A DNA stretch of 32,988 bases from Bacteroidales bacterium (GCA_030523615.1 JAUNIC010000012.1:1-32988); one strand, 5' to 3'. Counted from the first letter of the stretch, positions 8,475 to 15,549 are shown. Notes: a model not told the origin generated them from the letters alone. Numbers and translations: made by a program.

Positions 8475-9734
8475 CTACTGGATGGTGACAGCCTTGAGCG
8501 TGCCGCCGAGGTTGAAGTAGGCACCGTCGACGTCGACAATCTTCTTCTGCGAGATGAGCGACGCGGTGTTGCGCTCGAGGGTAGAAGGATAGTGGTAGAA
8601 GTTGCCTTTCACCTTGAGGCCGCGACACTTGTTGGTATCGCCCGTAGCGGGATCGGTGTACTCGTCGCCGTCGGCGGTCATATAGATGTAGGCTGCCATG
8701 GCGTCGGTAGCGCCCTCGGTGCCGAGGTAGAGGTCGCCGGCGGTCTGCACACCGCGGCTGCCGTCGCCCGTAGCGGTGGCGGTAATGCGGCCTGCGCTGA
8801 TGGTCATCTTGCCCTCGCACTTCAGGCCCTTCGTGTCGTCGGCCGTAGCGCTGACGGTCAGCGTGCCGCCCGTCATGATGAACTGGCCGTTCTGCTCGTC
8901 AGCCGTGGGAGTAACGCCGTCACTCTCGTAGACGTAGCTCACGTCGATGCCGTCGCCCTTGTTGCCAGCGATGCTGAACGTTCCGCTGTGTATCTCGAGA
9001 TATTGCTCGATGTGCATGCCGTCGCTGCCGGCGCTGGTCACGTTGAACGCTCCGGTGAACGACTGTTTGAACAAAGTGTACTCGTTGCTGCTGTAGGCGT
9101 GGCGCGAGGTACCGCTGATGCTGACGGTACCACTACCCTTCCACTCGGCGTGGCCCTTGACAAAGAAGGCGCTCTTCTTCTCGTTGGTGGAGGCGTCGCG
9201 GAAGGTATTGGTGGTGCCTTCACCCACATTGAATTCGATGCGCTTGCCGTTGTCGATCCAGAGGGCGGGCTGGGTGCCGGTGGCGGTGAGCTTGACGTTG
9301 TCGAGGACGATGGTAGATTTGTAGTCGCCGTGGAGGGTGAAAGACTCGCCCGTGCCACAAAGTTTATAGGTGACCTCATCAGCAAGAGCCTCGGCAGCAG
9401 TGATATCTACATTGGCGCCGTTGACGCTGATGGTAAGGAGGTTGGCCAGTGTGCCAGGGACCGTCACGGTGGCCTTGCCGTCGGCATATCGAACGCTGAC
9501 GGTAAGAGGCTCGATGGGGGTGGCATCGACGCTCATCGTGGTGCCGGAACCGAGCGTGAAGGTGTGGCCGGCGACGTTCACCGTACCCTGTTTGAAGGGG
9601 AGCGGTTCGTCGACAAACGCAGTGACATCGTAGAGCCAGCTGACGCCGCCCTCGCTGACGCGGAACGTCTGCTGGGCTACGGCGGAGAGTGCGGTCACAA
9701 AGATGGCCGCAACGATGGTGAGGAGTCTCTTCAT
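8475..9734 (-). CDS. Secreted carbohydrate-binding beta-helix protein (Cthe_2159 / DUF4353 family)
   Basis: This 419-residue exported protein has the signal peptide MKRLLTIVAAIFVTALSAVAQQ. Its body has the repetitive right-handed beta-helix pattern of the Cthe_2159 family: 'ALWIDNGKRIEFNVGEGTTNTF', 'GTVSISGTSRHAY', 'LEIHSGTFSIAGNKGDGIDVSY', 'GTLTVSATADDTKGLKCEGKMTISAGRITATA'. The Clostridium thermocellum founder binds polygalacturonic acid and cellulose, and calcium ions stabilise the helix. Substrate here is unknown. There is no dockerin and no obvious sorting tail. It is the last gene of the polymer-type cluster, 28 bp after the small sorting-tail gene and followed by an inverted repeat. 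In other bacteria this family is often found near VTC-domain and DUF4956 genes, as here, which suggests a joint role in a surface polymer. That link is an inference. Confidence 0.82.
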   Translation of the reverse strand: MKRLLTIVAAIFVTALSAVAQQTFRVSEGGVSWLYDVTAFVDEPLPFKQGTVNVAGHTFTLGSGTTMSVDATPIEPLTVSVRYADGKATVTVPGTLANLLTISVNGANVDITAAEALADEVTYKLCGTGESFTLHGDYKSTIVLDNVKLTATGTQPALWIDNGKRIEFNVGEGTTNTFRDASTNEKKSAFFVKGHAEWKGSGTVSISGTSRHAYSSNEYTLFKQSFTGAFNVTSAGSDGMHIEQYLEIHSGTFSIAGNKGDGIDVSYVYESDGVTPTADEQNGQFIMTGGTLTVSATADDTKGLKCEGKMTISAGRITATATGDGSRGVQTAGDLYLGTEGATDAMAAYIYMTADGDEYTDPATGDTNKCRGLKVKGNFYHYPSTLERNTASLISQKKIVDVDGAYFNLGGTLKAVTIQ

Positions 9735-9762
9735 AGAACTGAAGGGTGTGGGGAGGGGGAAA

Positions 9763-10173
9763 TTACTTCACGAGGGTCTTGGTGGTCTTGCCGCCAGCCT
9801 GGATCATGTAGAGACCTGCAGGAAGCTGGGGCTGAGCACCTTGGGTGTGCTGATAGCTCTGAACCATATGGCCGTCGGTGGTGTAGATGCGCACGATTGC
9901 GCCTTCGGGAATCTCGTCGGTCGTGATGCTCTTGATGTCAGTGATCTGGTAGGAGAAGTACATGTCCTGCATGTTGCTGAGCTCGGTCTGGAAGATGCTG
10001 TCGGCAGCACGAGCCACGATCTTGCCGTCCTGGAAGGTGATGGTGAGGCCTTCGGCGATGGAGAGGCTGGCCTCCTGACCGTCGAGGGTGCGGAAGTTGA
10101 GGTACTTAACGTCTTCAGCCTGTGCGCCGAGAGCGATGATGGCTGCTGCGGCGAGAGAGAGAATTTTCTTCAT
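9763..10173 (-). CDS. Small secreted protein with T9SS-type sorting tail
   Basis: This 136-residue protein has the signal peptide MKKILSLAAAAIIALGAQA. A short domain of about 50 residues follows ('YLNFRTLDGQEASLSIAEGLTITFQDG'), then 'SNMQDMYFSYQITDIKS' and a tail 'GAIVRIYTTDGHMVQSYQHT' ending 'LPAGLYMIQAGGKTTKTLVK'. That tail is the short type A T9SS sorting signal. The compact form (a mini-domain plus a sorting tail) is common in Prevotella-like genomes, and I know of no assigned function. It lies 28 bp upstream of the carbohydrate-binding protein gene and is probably co-transcribed with it. It could be a partner or adaptor for that protein on the surface, which is inference. Confidence 0.8.
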   Translation of the reverse strand: MKKILSLAAAAIIALGAQAEDVKYLNFRTLDGQEASLSIAEGLTITFQDGKIVARAADSIFQTELSNMQDMYFSYQITDIKSITTDEIPEGAIVRIYTTDGHMVQSYQHTQGAQPQLPAGLYMIQAGGKTTKTLVK

Positions 10174-10268
10174 ATTGTCTGTTGTATTTATTGCTTGGGA
10201 AGGAGATTTGTTCTTTGAGATATATTGTCGCGCTGCGGAGATTTATTCTTTTCCTGCGGAGAAAGTTG

Positions 10269-10334
10269 TCGACTCACAAGTGTGGCACGATCGACTCACG
10301 GATGTGACACTATCGACTCACAGACGTGGCACAA
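10269..10334. repeat. Three 22-bp tandem repeats with GTGNCAC dyads
   Basis: Units 10269-10290, 10291-10312 and 10313-10334 each begin TCGACTCAC and carry GTGGCAC or GTGACAC at a constant phase (10282, 10304, 10326). The 22-bp period is about two helical turns, so a protein bound to each copy would lie on one face of the DNA. The array sits in the 204-bp gap between the DUF2490 gene and the small secreted gene and is non-coding in all frames that I can support. AT-rich variants of GAGANTNATTTCTT lie on both sides (near 10202, 10237, 10351 and 10372). Confidence 0.75.
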
Positions 10335-10377
10335 CATAATTCGCCGAGGTAGAGAACTATTTCTTTGCGGCAGAGAA

Positions 10378-11373
10378 TTATTTCTTCGACTTCTTGGCCT
10401 TCTTCTTCGCGGCCTTTTGGGCACGGGCGAGGGGGCTGTCGAAGCTGAACTTGTAGCCGATGCTGATGATGTGGAGATCGGAGTTGCCGACCTCTTCCTG
10501 AGCACCGTGCTGATAGAGATAGGCCACGCTGAGAGCGTGCTGCTTGTTGGCCGTCAGGTTCCAGTCAAAACCTGCCATAACACGCTGGCGGACAAGAGAG
10601 AAGGAGTCGCCGAGGTCAAAGGCAGGCTCGTAGCTGACGAAGGGGGTGAGGGGGCAATGGCGGATGTTGTAGTCGACGGCCAGACGAGTGCGGAGGTAGT
10701 GCTTCGACTTGGAATTCTTGTCCTTGATGTCGGTGAGGCCGTACCAATAGCTGTCGCCGTATTCGTCGACGTAGGGGCCCACGTAGCTTGCAACTCCTGC
10801 AGGCACATAGTCGGCATGAGAGCCGGCCCAAGGCGAGGTGTAGCCGGGTGCGGGCTGACGCTCGAGTTCGTCACGATATTTTAGCTCCACATCGCTGACA
10901 GGGGCGTAGTGGGTGAACTGATAACGCTCGCGGAGGGAGAAGCCGAAGCGGCCGACCTTCCACTTTTCGGTCAGATCGAAGTAGATGCGGTGCTTTGTGC
11001 GCCAATAGTCGCTCTCGGCGTTGTAGCCGTTGACTACGAGGTTGCCGTCGGAGTCGTGGCGCAGGCCGTCGGGCGAATTGGGGTCCTTCTTGTAGACGAT
11101 GCTGGGAGCCTCGCCGGCGCTATAGTCGCGAATGAAGTCGTAGCCCGCACCGACTTTGAGCCACTTCGTGGCCTTGAAGTCGAGGCCGAGGGCAGCGTCG
11201 TAGCGGTTGAAGGTGGCGAAATCGTTTTCGAGGCGTCCGCCTATCTCGAGTTCGGCGCCGAGGCGGTCAGTAATGCCGTAACTGGCGTCGGCGCCGAGCC
11301 ATAAACCACTCTCGCTCTGGGCTGTAGAGCTCAGAGCAAAAGGTAAAAGGAGTAGGAAAAATACTTTGCGCAT
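10378..11373 (-). CDS. DUF2490 family outer-membrane beta-barrel protein
   Basis: This 331-residue protein has a signal peptide (MRKVFFLLLLPFALSSTAQ). Repeated amphipathic strands with aromatic ends follow, such as 'GLWLGADASYGITDRLGAELEIGGRLE', 'KWLKVGAGYDFIRDYS' and 'LHIISIGYKFSF'. This is the layout of DUF2490, a predicted outer-membrane barrel of unknown function. The final 14 residues (AQKAAKKKAKKSKK) form a very basic extension after the last barrel strand and are atypical for a terminal BAM signal. The gene lies 35 bp downstream of the DUF4956 gene. In this cluster a barrel could move a polymer or anchor the secreted partners, but nothing in the sequence shows that directly. Confidence 0.8.
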   Translation of the reverse strand: MRKVFFLLLLPFALSSTAQSESGLWLGADASYGITDRLGAELEIGGRLENDFATFNRYDAALGLDFKATKWLKVGAGYDFIRDYSAGEAPSIVYKKDPNSPDGLRHDSDGNLVVNGYNAESDYWRTKHRIYFDLTEKWKVGRFGFSLRERYQFTHYAPVSDVELKYRDELERQPAPGYTSPWAGSHADYVPAGVASYVGPYVDEYGDSYWYGLTDIKDKNSKSKHYLRTRLAVDYNIRHCPLTPFVSYEPAFDLGDSFSLVRQRVMAGFDWNLTANKQHALSVAYLYQHGAQEEVGNSDLHIISIGYKFSFDSPLARAQKAAKKKAKKSKK

Positions 11374-11408
11374 ATTCTTAGGACCCGGGATAATGCGTAA
11401 AATAAAAT

Positions 11409-12152
11409 TTATACTTTGGGAAGTTTGAGCATGCGGTCGACGGGCTTGATGCGTGCCTCTTCGTCATGATAGAAGACGCGGAGCATGGTCATGTCCTTGA
11501 GGAAGTCGACAGCGCCCACTTCGACGCGGTCAACCTTGAGGCCGAGACGCTCTTCGAGGTCCTTGACGAGGTCGTCGTAGCGGTCGGGGCGGATGAGGTC
11601 GATATTGTCGTAGCGCACGTATTTGCAGCCTTCGGTGTAGCTATTGTGGAGCATGCGTTCGGCCATCCAGATAGCCACGATGAAGAGGAGGCTGAGCACG
11701 ACGATGTAGACCACGCTGACCATAAGGCCGTCGGTGGTGCTGAGGGCCACGTCGATGGTGCGGCCGGGATCCTTCTCCGTTGCTGCGCTCTCGACGAAGT
11801 GGAGGGCGGAGCCTACCTTACCGTTGAGCACGCTGAGGGCAACGAGGAGGAAGAGGTAGGTCATCTCGCGGATGGGCACACTCTCGGTGCGGAAACGCAC
11901 GATGCTGAAGATGGCGAAGAGGCCGAGGGCGACGCCGGTGCCGACGCTCTTATCGGAGCCGAGGAGGAGGTAGATGAGCGCGAAAACGCTGATGCTCATC
12001 AGGATGAAGGAGAAGTAATAGTCGCGGCGGCGGCCCTTGGGATAGTAGAAGTAGTGGACGATGATCCACACGAAGAAGGTGTTGAGAACGGTGCAGACGA
12101 CGAGGTTCAGCAGGTTGACGTTCTCAGTGAAAAATCGGAGAAGTGTTTCCAT
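11409..12152 (-). CDS. DUF4956 family inner-membrane protein
   Basis: This 247-residue protein has no cleavable signal. Hydrophobic segments lie at about 14-36, 46-66, 70-90, 94-114 and 142-165. The conserved block 'GVALGLFAIFSIVRFRTESVPIREMTYLF' between helices is the hallmark of DUF4956. A cytoplasmic C-terminal domain of about 80 residues ('LIRPDRYDDLVKDLEERLGLKVDRVEVGAVDFLKD') follows. The family is widely found beside VTC polyphosphate-polymerase-domain genes. Here that gene lies only 12 bp upstream, so the two are almost certainly co-transcribed. The likely role is the membrane partner of the polymerase-like protein. Its biochemical function is not established. Confidence 0.85.
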   Translation of the reverse strand: METLLRFFTENVNLLNLVVCTVLNTFFVWIIVHYFYYPKGRRRDYYFSFILMSISVFALIYLLLGSDKSVGTGVALGLFAIFSIVRFRTESVPIREMTYLFLLVALSVLNGKVGSALHFVESAATEKDPGRTIDVALSTTDGLMVSVVYIVVLSLLFIVAIWMAERMLHNSYTEGCKYVRYDNIDLIRPDRYDDLVKDLEERLGLKVDRVEVGAVDFLKDMTMLRVFYHDEEARIKPVDRMLKLPKV

Positions 12153-12164
12153 TGTATCGGTGCG

Positions 12165-12935
12165 TTATTTGTTTACGATTTTGCGGATGTCGTGGAGCTT
12201 CATCTTGAAGTTGTTCACACGGACATGGGGATTGGTGATGACGGTGCCGATGCAGTATTTCGAGAAGCCATTCTGGTGGATGCGGAGCTCGCGTAGCAGC
12301 GGCAGGATGGGCGAAGGCACGCGGCCGTCGCGCTTGAGTTCGATGATGACGGCCTCGCCCATCGTCTCCTCGAGCTGGGTCTCGTAGTTGAAGAAGCGGA
12401 GGTCGAAGTCGATGGTCAGACGCTCGGTCTTCTCGAAATTGACGAGGGTGATGCGGTTGAAAAAGTTGCGCACGGTGGGACAAATGTCGTTCCAGGTGTA
12501 GCCCGTCTGCTCGGTGAGGAAATCTTCACCGAAACGGTCGTCCATGACGGCTTCGATCGAGGGCACCTGTATGCGCTTTTTGCGGGTTTTGCCGTGGTTG
12601 TCCTTCTTCTTGATTTCGAGGAAGGAGACGCCTCCATTAATATATGTACGCGCGCGGACCTTCATGCGGGGACGGTGGCCTGCCTGGTGGCGGTGGAACA
12701 TCTCGTGGCGCGCGGAATCGTCGAAGTAGAGCGTGGTGTAGGGACTGATGGGATCGTCGTTCACACGCTGGGCGTAGTAGTGGCCCTGGCACATCTGGAG
12801 GAGGCGGGCGAGCGTGTCGATATTGGTCACGAACTTAGTGTCCGTGCGCTTCATGAGGCGTATGGACTTCATTTCGTCGAGCGTGATGGGAGGCAACTGC
12901 TCAACGAGCGATCGTATGTTTTCTGACGCTGCCAT
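12165..12935 (-). CDS. VTC-type polyphosphate polymerase domain protein
   Basis: This 256-residue cytoplasmic protein has the tunnel-fold VTC domain. Visible features are the N-terminal basic motif 'SIRLMKRTDTKFV' (24-36), 'YTTLYFDD' (67-73), 'RPRMKVRARTYINGGVSFLEIKKK' (88-111), 'KTRKKRIQVP' (116-125), the strand 'LTIDFDLRFFNYE' (173-185), 'AVIIELKRDGR' (195-205) and 'HQNGFSKYCIG' (220-230). In yeast Vtc4 these basic and acidic residues line the tunnel that makes polyphosphate from ATP. Bacterial homologues of this size are annotated as polyphosphate polymerases, mostly without biochemical proof. I chose the ATG at 12935 because the 80 residues encoded upstream are intergenic in character and cross a promoter box. 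It is the first gene of the cluster and divergent from ndk. Confidence 0.85.
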   Translation of the reverse strand: MAASENIRSLVEQLPPITLDEMKSIRLMKRTDTKFVTNIDTLARLLQMCQGHYYAQRVNDDPISPYTTLYFDDSARHEMFHRHQAGHRPRMKVRARTYINGGVSFLEIKKKDNHGKTRKKRIQVPSIEAVMDDRFGEDFLTEQTGYTWNDICPTVRNFFNRITLVNFEKTERLTIDFDLRFFNYETQLEETMGEAVIIELKRDGRVPSPILPLLRELRIHQNGFSKYCIGTVITNPHVRVNNFKMKLHDIRKIVNK

Positions 12936-12961
12936 GGGGGTGTTTCGGGCGTTTTTCGGTG

Positions 12962-12993
12962 CAAAATTACTCAAATAATAATTGTCGCGCAAG
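12962..12993 (-). promoter_or_regulatory. Candidate promoter for the VTC-DUF4956 cluster
   Basis: On the minus strand TAATTTTG (12962-12969) fits the TANNTTTG -7 box and lies 26 nt upstream of the ATG at 12935. The -33 element is weak (ACTTG around 12990). The position supports the shorter VTC start. Confidence 0.45.
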
Positions 12994-13020
12994 TTTTTCG
13001 GTCGAAAATCGATAGAAAAC

Positions 13021-13051
13021 TTTGTTATATCGATTAAATGCGCTAATTTTG
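13021..13051 (+). promoter_or_regulatory. Bacteroidetes-type promoter for ndk
   Basis: TTTG (13021-13024) and TAATTTTG (13044-13051) are separated by exactly 19 nt, a perfect match to the major Bacteroidetes promoter. A 7-bp dyad, AATCGAT (13007-13013) / ATCGATT (13029-13035), straddles the -33 element and could be an operator. The predicted leader is about 75-80 nt and contains the ATAAACC-rich element. Confidence 0.75.
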
Positions 13052-13094
13052 AACCGCGAAAAGAGAATCTGCCCTCTCCAGCATTCCTGAAAAA

Positions 13095-13134
13095 CCTATA
13101 AACCAATAACCCCATAAACCTAAAAACCTCAAAA
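13095..13134 (+). promoter_or_regulatory. ATAAACC-rich leader of ndk
   Basis: The 5' leader directly before the ndk ATG is built from repeats of (AT)AAACC: CTATAAACC, AATAACC, CCATAAACC, TAAAAACC. It has almost no G and no Shine-Dalgarno site. A nearly identical element precedes the fumarase ATG on the other strand (17200-17236). Unstructured A/C-rich leaders can favour translation initiation in Bacteroidetes; specific function is unproven. Confidence 0.6.
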
Positions 13135-13602
13135 ATGGCTCTCGAAAAGACCCTCGTTCTCCTCAAGCCCTGCACCGTTCAGCGCGCGCTCATCGGTGAA
13201 GTTATCAACCGTTTCGAAAAGAAAGGCCTCCGCATCGCAGGTCTCAAGATGATGCAGCTCGACGACGCTATCCTCCGCGAGCACTACGCTCACCTCGTAG
13301 AGCGTCCCTTCTTCCCCGGCCTCTGCGCCTCTATGTCGGCTACTCCCGTCATTGCCCTCGCTCTCGAAGGCGTTGACGCTATCGAGGTGGTTCGCCAGAT
13401 GGCTGGTCCCACCAATGGTCGCAAGGCTCTCCCCGGCACCATCCGCGGCGACTACTCTGTAAGCGGTCAGCAGAACATCGTTCACGCCAGCGACGGCCCC
13501 GAGACCGCTGCTGCCGAACTCAAGCGCTTCTTCAAGGACGAAGAAATCTTCGATTGGGCTACCCCCCAGCAGGTAGCGCTCTACGCCAGCGACGAAATTT
13601 AA
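13135..13602 (+). CDS. ndk: Nucleoside-diphosphate kinase
   Basis: This 155-residue cytoplasmic enzyme transfers the gamma phosphate of ATP to nucleoside diphosphates through a phosphohistidine. All family landmarks are present: 'EKTLVLLKPCTVQR' at the N-terminus, 'RPFFPGLCASMSATPVIALALEG' (57-79), 'GPTNGRKALPGTIRGDY' (91-107) and the active-site segment 'NIVHASDGPETAAAEL' with H117. The length is normal for the family. It is the only complete plus-strand gene in the window. It has its own consensus promoter and a strong terminator, so it is a single-gene unit. It is divergent from the polyphosphate-polymerase gene and convergent with the alkaline phosphatase gene. The three are linked by phosphate chemistry, but I see no shared regulation. 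Confidence 0.97.
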   Translation: MALEKTLVLLKPCTVQRALIGEVINRFEKKGLRIAGLKMMQLDDAILREHYAHLVERPFFPGLCASMSATPVIALALEGVDAIEVVRQMAGPTNGRKALPGTIRGDYSVSGQQNIVHASDGPETAAAELKRFFKDEEIFDWATPQQVALYASDEI

Positions 13603-13623
13603 GTTCTCCCTCCCCTTAAAACA

Positions 13624-13673
13624 AGCAAAAGCATTCACTTTTCTTCTCGAAGAGTGAATGCTTTTTGCTTTTT
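13624..13673 (+). terminator. Intrinsic terminator of ndk, probably bidirectional
   Basis: Arms 13624-13639 (AGCAAAAGCATTCACT) and 13653-13669 pair over 16 bp with one bulged T, then CTTTTT follows. The A-rich left side gives a U-tract on the opposite strand as well, so it may also stop the convergent alkaline phosphatase transcript. A further dyad (13681-13689 / 13717-13725, ACAAGTGAA / TTCACTTGT) overlaps the alkaline phosphatase stop codon. Confidence 0.85.
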
Positions 13674-13717
13674 AAGGCATACAAGTGAATATTTCGCGCT
13701 TTTTCCGGCTAAAGCGT

Positions 13718-15142
13718 TCACTTGTTGGGGTTCTCGGTGATGTAGCCAGCCATGCGACCGAGGATGACGGGGACGTCGGTGTTTTCGATGCGGCCGTGGA
13801 AAGCCTCAGCGCCGGCGCCGATGGCGAAGACGGGAACGTAGCCGTTGCTGTGGCCGCCCGTGGTCCAGCCGAGGCGCGAGTTACGGTTGAGGATCTGCTT
13901 GGCGAGGTTGCCGAGCTCGTTCTCCTTGGCGTACATGCTCTCGACGCTCTTGCCGCGGCCCTCGATGATGGCGTCGTAGGCACGGAGGAGCTGGTCTTCC
14001 TGCAGTTCGGAGAGGACGATGTCCTTCCAGAAACCGAAGTTCTCCTCGAGGTCCTTGCGCACAAGGTCCCAACTGGCCTTTTCGCCGGCTTCGTCAAGAA
14101 GCTGACGCAGGTGGGCGCTGTACTTCTCGGCACTCATCTGCTGGTAGCGCAGAAGGTGGGTCTTGAGCACGTAGTCGCTGTTGGCGAGACCGAGGCCGCC
14201 CGTCTCGTGGTCGGCGGTAATGACGATGAGGGTTTCATCGGGGTGCTGGCAGTAGAACTCGTAGGCAACGCGCACGGCGTCGTCCATGTCGATGATTTCC
14301 TCGAAGACGGTAGCGGCGTCATTGGCGTGGCAAGCCCAGTCGATCTTGCCGCCCTCGATGAAGAAGAAGAACTTCTCGGAATTCTTCTTTGTGAGGAAGT
14401 TGATGCCTGCGCGGGTGATTTCCTGGAGCGTCATGTCGCCCTTCTGGCGGTCGATAGCGTAGGGCAAGGAATAGCGGTCGCGCTTCGATGCCTCTTCCGT
14501 CTGGAACATAATCATGCGGTCGGCCTTCTTCATCTTCTTCTGGTAGTCCTTGTAGCCGCGGGCGATGGTGTAGCCAGCGGTGGCGCACTGGGCGTAGAGA
14601 TCGGGACCGCCGGCGGGGTTGTTGGGTTTGAGGAAGTCGCTGCCGGCAAAGAAGTCGAAGCCGGAGGCGATGAGGTCGAGGCCTACCTCGTAGTAATTGC
14701 TGCGGTTGCGCTGATGGGCATAGAAGGCGCCGGGGGTGGCGTGGTCCACGCTCACGCTGGTGCTGACGCCGACTGCGGCGCCTGCCTGCTGGGCCCATAC
14801 GGCGACGCTCGATACGGCGGTGACGCTATCGGCCTTGACGCCGAGGCCGCCGTTGTAGGTCTTGCACCCCGTGGCGAGAGCGGTGCCGCCTGCTGCGGAG
14901 TCGGTCACGCCGTTGGAGGCGCTATAGGTAACGGCAAGTGCGGTGTAGGGGAAGTCGCCGAAGCAGAGGGGTTTGATGCCGATGCGGCCTTCGAGGGCGG
15001 CCATATAGGTTTCGGTACCGTTGACCTGATTGACGCCCATGCCGTCGCCAATGAAGTAGAATACGTATTTGGGTGTCTGCTGCGCGAGTGCGCTGAGTGC
15101 GCCGACAGCGAGCAGAGCAAGGGAGAGGAGTGTGCGTTTCAT
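13718..15142 (-). CDS. Secreted alkaline phosphatase
   Basis: This 474-residue protein has the signal peptide MKRTLLSLALLAVGALSALAQ, so it is exported. It has the full metal and catalytic set of the PhoA family: 'FIGDGMG' (D33), nucleophile S82 in 'TDSAAGGTA', 'DHATPGAF' (D133, H134), 'FIEGGKIDWACH' (E263, D268, H272), 'ITADHETGG' (D311, H312) and 'TTGGHS' (H431). It hydrolyses phosphate monoesters to release inorganic phosphate, probably in the periplasm. I chose the ATG at 15142 rather than 15193 because the signal peptide begins there and the extra 17 codons overlap a terminator hairpin. It lies downstream of the fumarase group but is separated from it by that hairpin. No promoter box is obvious in the short gap. 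Confidence 0.93.
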   Translation of the reverse strand: MKRTLLSLALLAVGALSALAQQTPKYVFYFIGDGMGVNQVNGTETYMAALEGRIGIKPLCFGDFPYTALAVTYSASNGVTDSAAGGTALATGCKTYNGGLGVKADSVTAVSSVAVWAQQAGAAVGVSTSVSVDHATPGAFYAHQRNRSNYYEVGLDLIASGFDFFAGSDFLKPNNPAGGPDLYAQCATAGYTIARGYKDYQKKMKKADRMIMFQTEEASKRDRYSLPYAIDRQKGDMTLQEITRAGINFLTKKNSEKFFFFIEGGKIDWACHANDAATVFEEIIDMDDAVRVAYEFYCQHPDETLIVITADHETGGLGLANSDYVLKTHLLRYQQMSAEKYSAHLRQLLDEAGEKASWDLVRKDLEENFGFWKDIVLSELQEDQLLRAYDAIIEGRGKSVESMYAKENELGNLAKQILNRNSRLGWTTGGHSNGYVPVFAIGAGAEAFHGRIENTDVPVILGRMAGYITENPNK

Positions 15143-15163
15143 GGTTTTGAAATAAAATGATAG

Positions 15164-15195
15164 GGATGCCGCAAGCAGAAAAGCCTGCGGCATCC
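15164..15195 (-). terminator. Hairpin between the membrane microprotein and alkaline phosphatase genes
   Basis: GGATGCCGCA (15164-15173) and TGCGGCATCC (15186-15195) are a perfect 10-bp inverted repeat with a 12-nt loop. On the minus strand it is followed by a T-rich run (CTATCATTTTATTT). It ends the fumarase group and leaves very little room for a separate alkaline phosphatase promoter, so partial read-through is plausible. Confidence 0.65.
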
Positions 15196-15204
15196 TAACA
15201 ACGA

Positions 15205-15309
15205 TTATAAACTATCTTTCCAGCGCTTACCGGATTTCGTGTTCAGCCAAACAAGTACCAGTATACCGATGGTTGCAGTCACAGCAAATGTTAATGCCAA
15301 AGGATCCAT
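15205..15309 (-). CDS. 34-residue single-pass membrane microprotein
   Basis: An ATG at 15309 opens a 34-codon frame ending in TAA at 15205-15207. The product starts MDPLALTFAVTAT, runs through one hydrophobic helix (about residues 4-22) and ends in a basic tail (KSGKRWKDSL), the usual layout of a bioactive membrane microprotein with the tail in the cytoplasm. It lies 9 bp after the 75-aa membrane protein gene on the same strand, and both are AT-richer than their neighbours. The short length makes chance possible, but the clean helix-plus-basic-tail pattern, tight spacing and terminator just after it argue for a real gene. Function unknown; a partner of the 75-aa protein is the simplest guess. 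Confidence 0.6.
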   Translation of the reverse strand: MDPLALTFAVTATIGILVLVWLNTKSGKRWKDSL

Positions 15310-15318
15310 AGTCGTAAA

Positions 15319-15546
15319 TTATTTCTTTAATATATTACAGCCAATTTGAAAAAGTACCGTCGTGGTAATCAAGCCAAATGCTAATCGGCTTACCACTGCT
15401 GTAGAATCAACCTCGGGCTCCATGAATTGCATCATGGCGCCAATGACCATGGCTGCGAATACCAATTTAGATAAGTCAAACCAACAAGAGGCGACTTTCT
15501 CGCGATAGGTTTTCTCTCTATCGCGAGTTTCACGTGTGGTAGCCAT
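15319..15546 (-). CDS. 75-residue two-helix membrane protein, DUF6722-like
   Basis: A charged N-terminus (MATTRETRDREKTYREKV) is followed by two hydrophobic helices at about 25-42 and 53-70, ending in NILKK. The pattern 'WFDLSKLVFAAMVIG' resembles small Bacteroidales proteins annotated as DUF6722; that match is from memory. Its ATG is 3 bp after the fumarase stop (TAA ATA ATG), so translational coupling with fumarase is likely. It is followed by the 34-aa microprotein. Base composition is clearly AT-richer than the fumarase gene. A perfect 10-bp hairpin lies within codons 7-16. Function unknown. Confidence 0.75.
   Translation of the reverse strand: MATTRETRDREKTYREKVASCWFDLSKLVFAAMVIGAMMQFMEPEVDSTAVVSRLAFGLITTTVLFQIGCNILKK
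15499..15527 (-). repeat. Perfect 10-bp inverted repeat inside a coding start region
   Basis: CTCGCGATAG (15499-15508) and CTATCGCGAG (15518-15527) face each other across a 9-nt loop within codons 7-16 of the 75-aa protein gene. The mRNA would fold into a stable hairpin about 19 nt after the start codon. It also produces the protein near-repeat TRDREKTYREK. Confidence 0.7.
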
Positions 15547-15549
15547 TAT

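Noticed and set aside
8264..8539. A 92-residue N-terminal extension of RicT
   Set aside because: It runs through the inverted repeat and a consensus promoter and overlaps the previous gene. The known family starts near the ATG at 8263.
10269..10334. A possible CRISPR array
   Set aside because: The 22-bp units are contiguous with no spacers, only three copies exist, and no cas gene is present.
12936..13175. An 80-residue N-terminal extension of the VTC protein, overlapping the ndk start
   Set aside because: It crosses the divergent promoter region and the ndk leader, and its composition is not protein-like. The conserved domain begins after the ATG at 12935.
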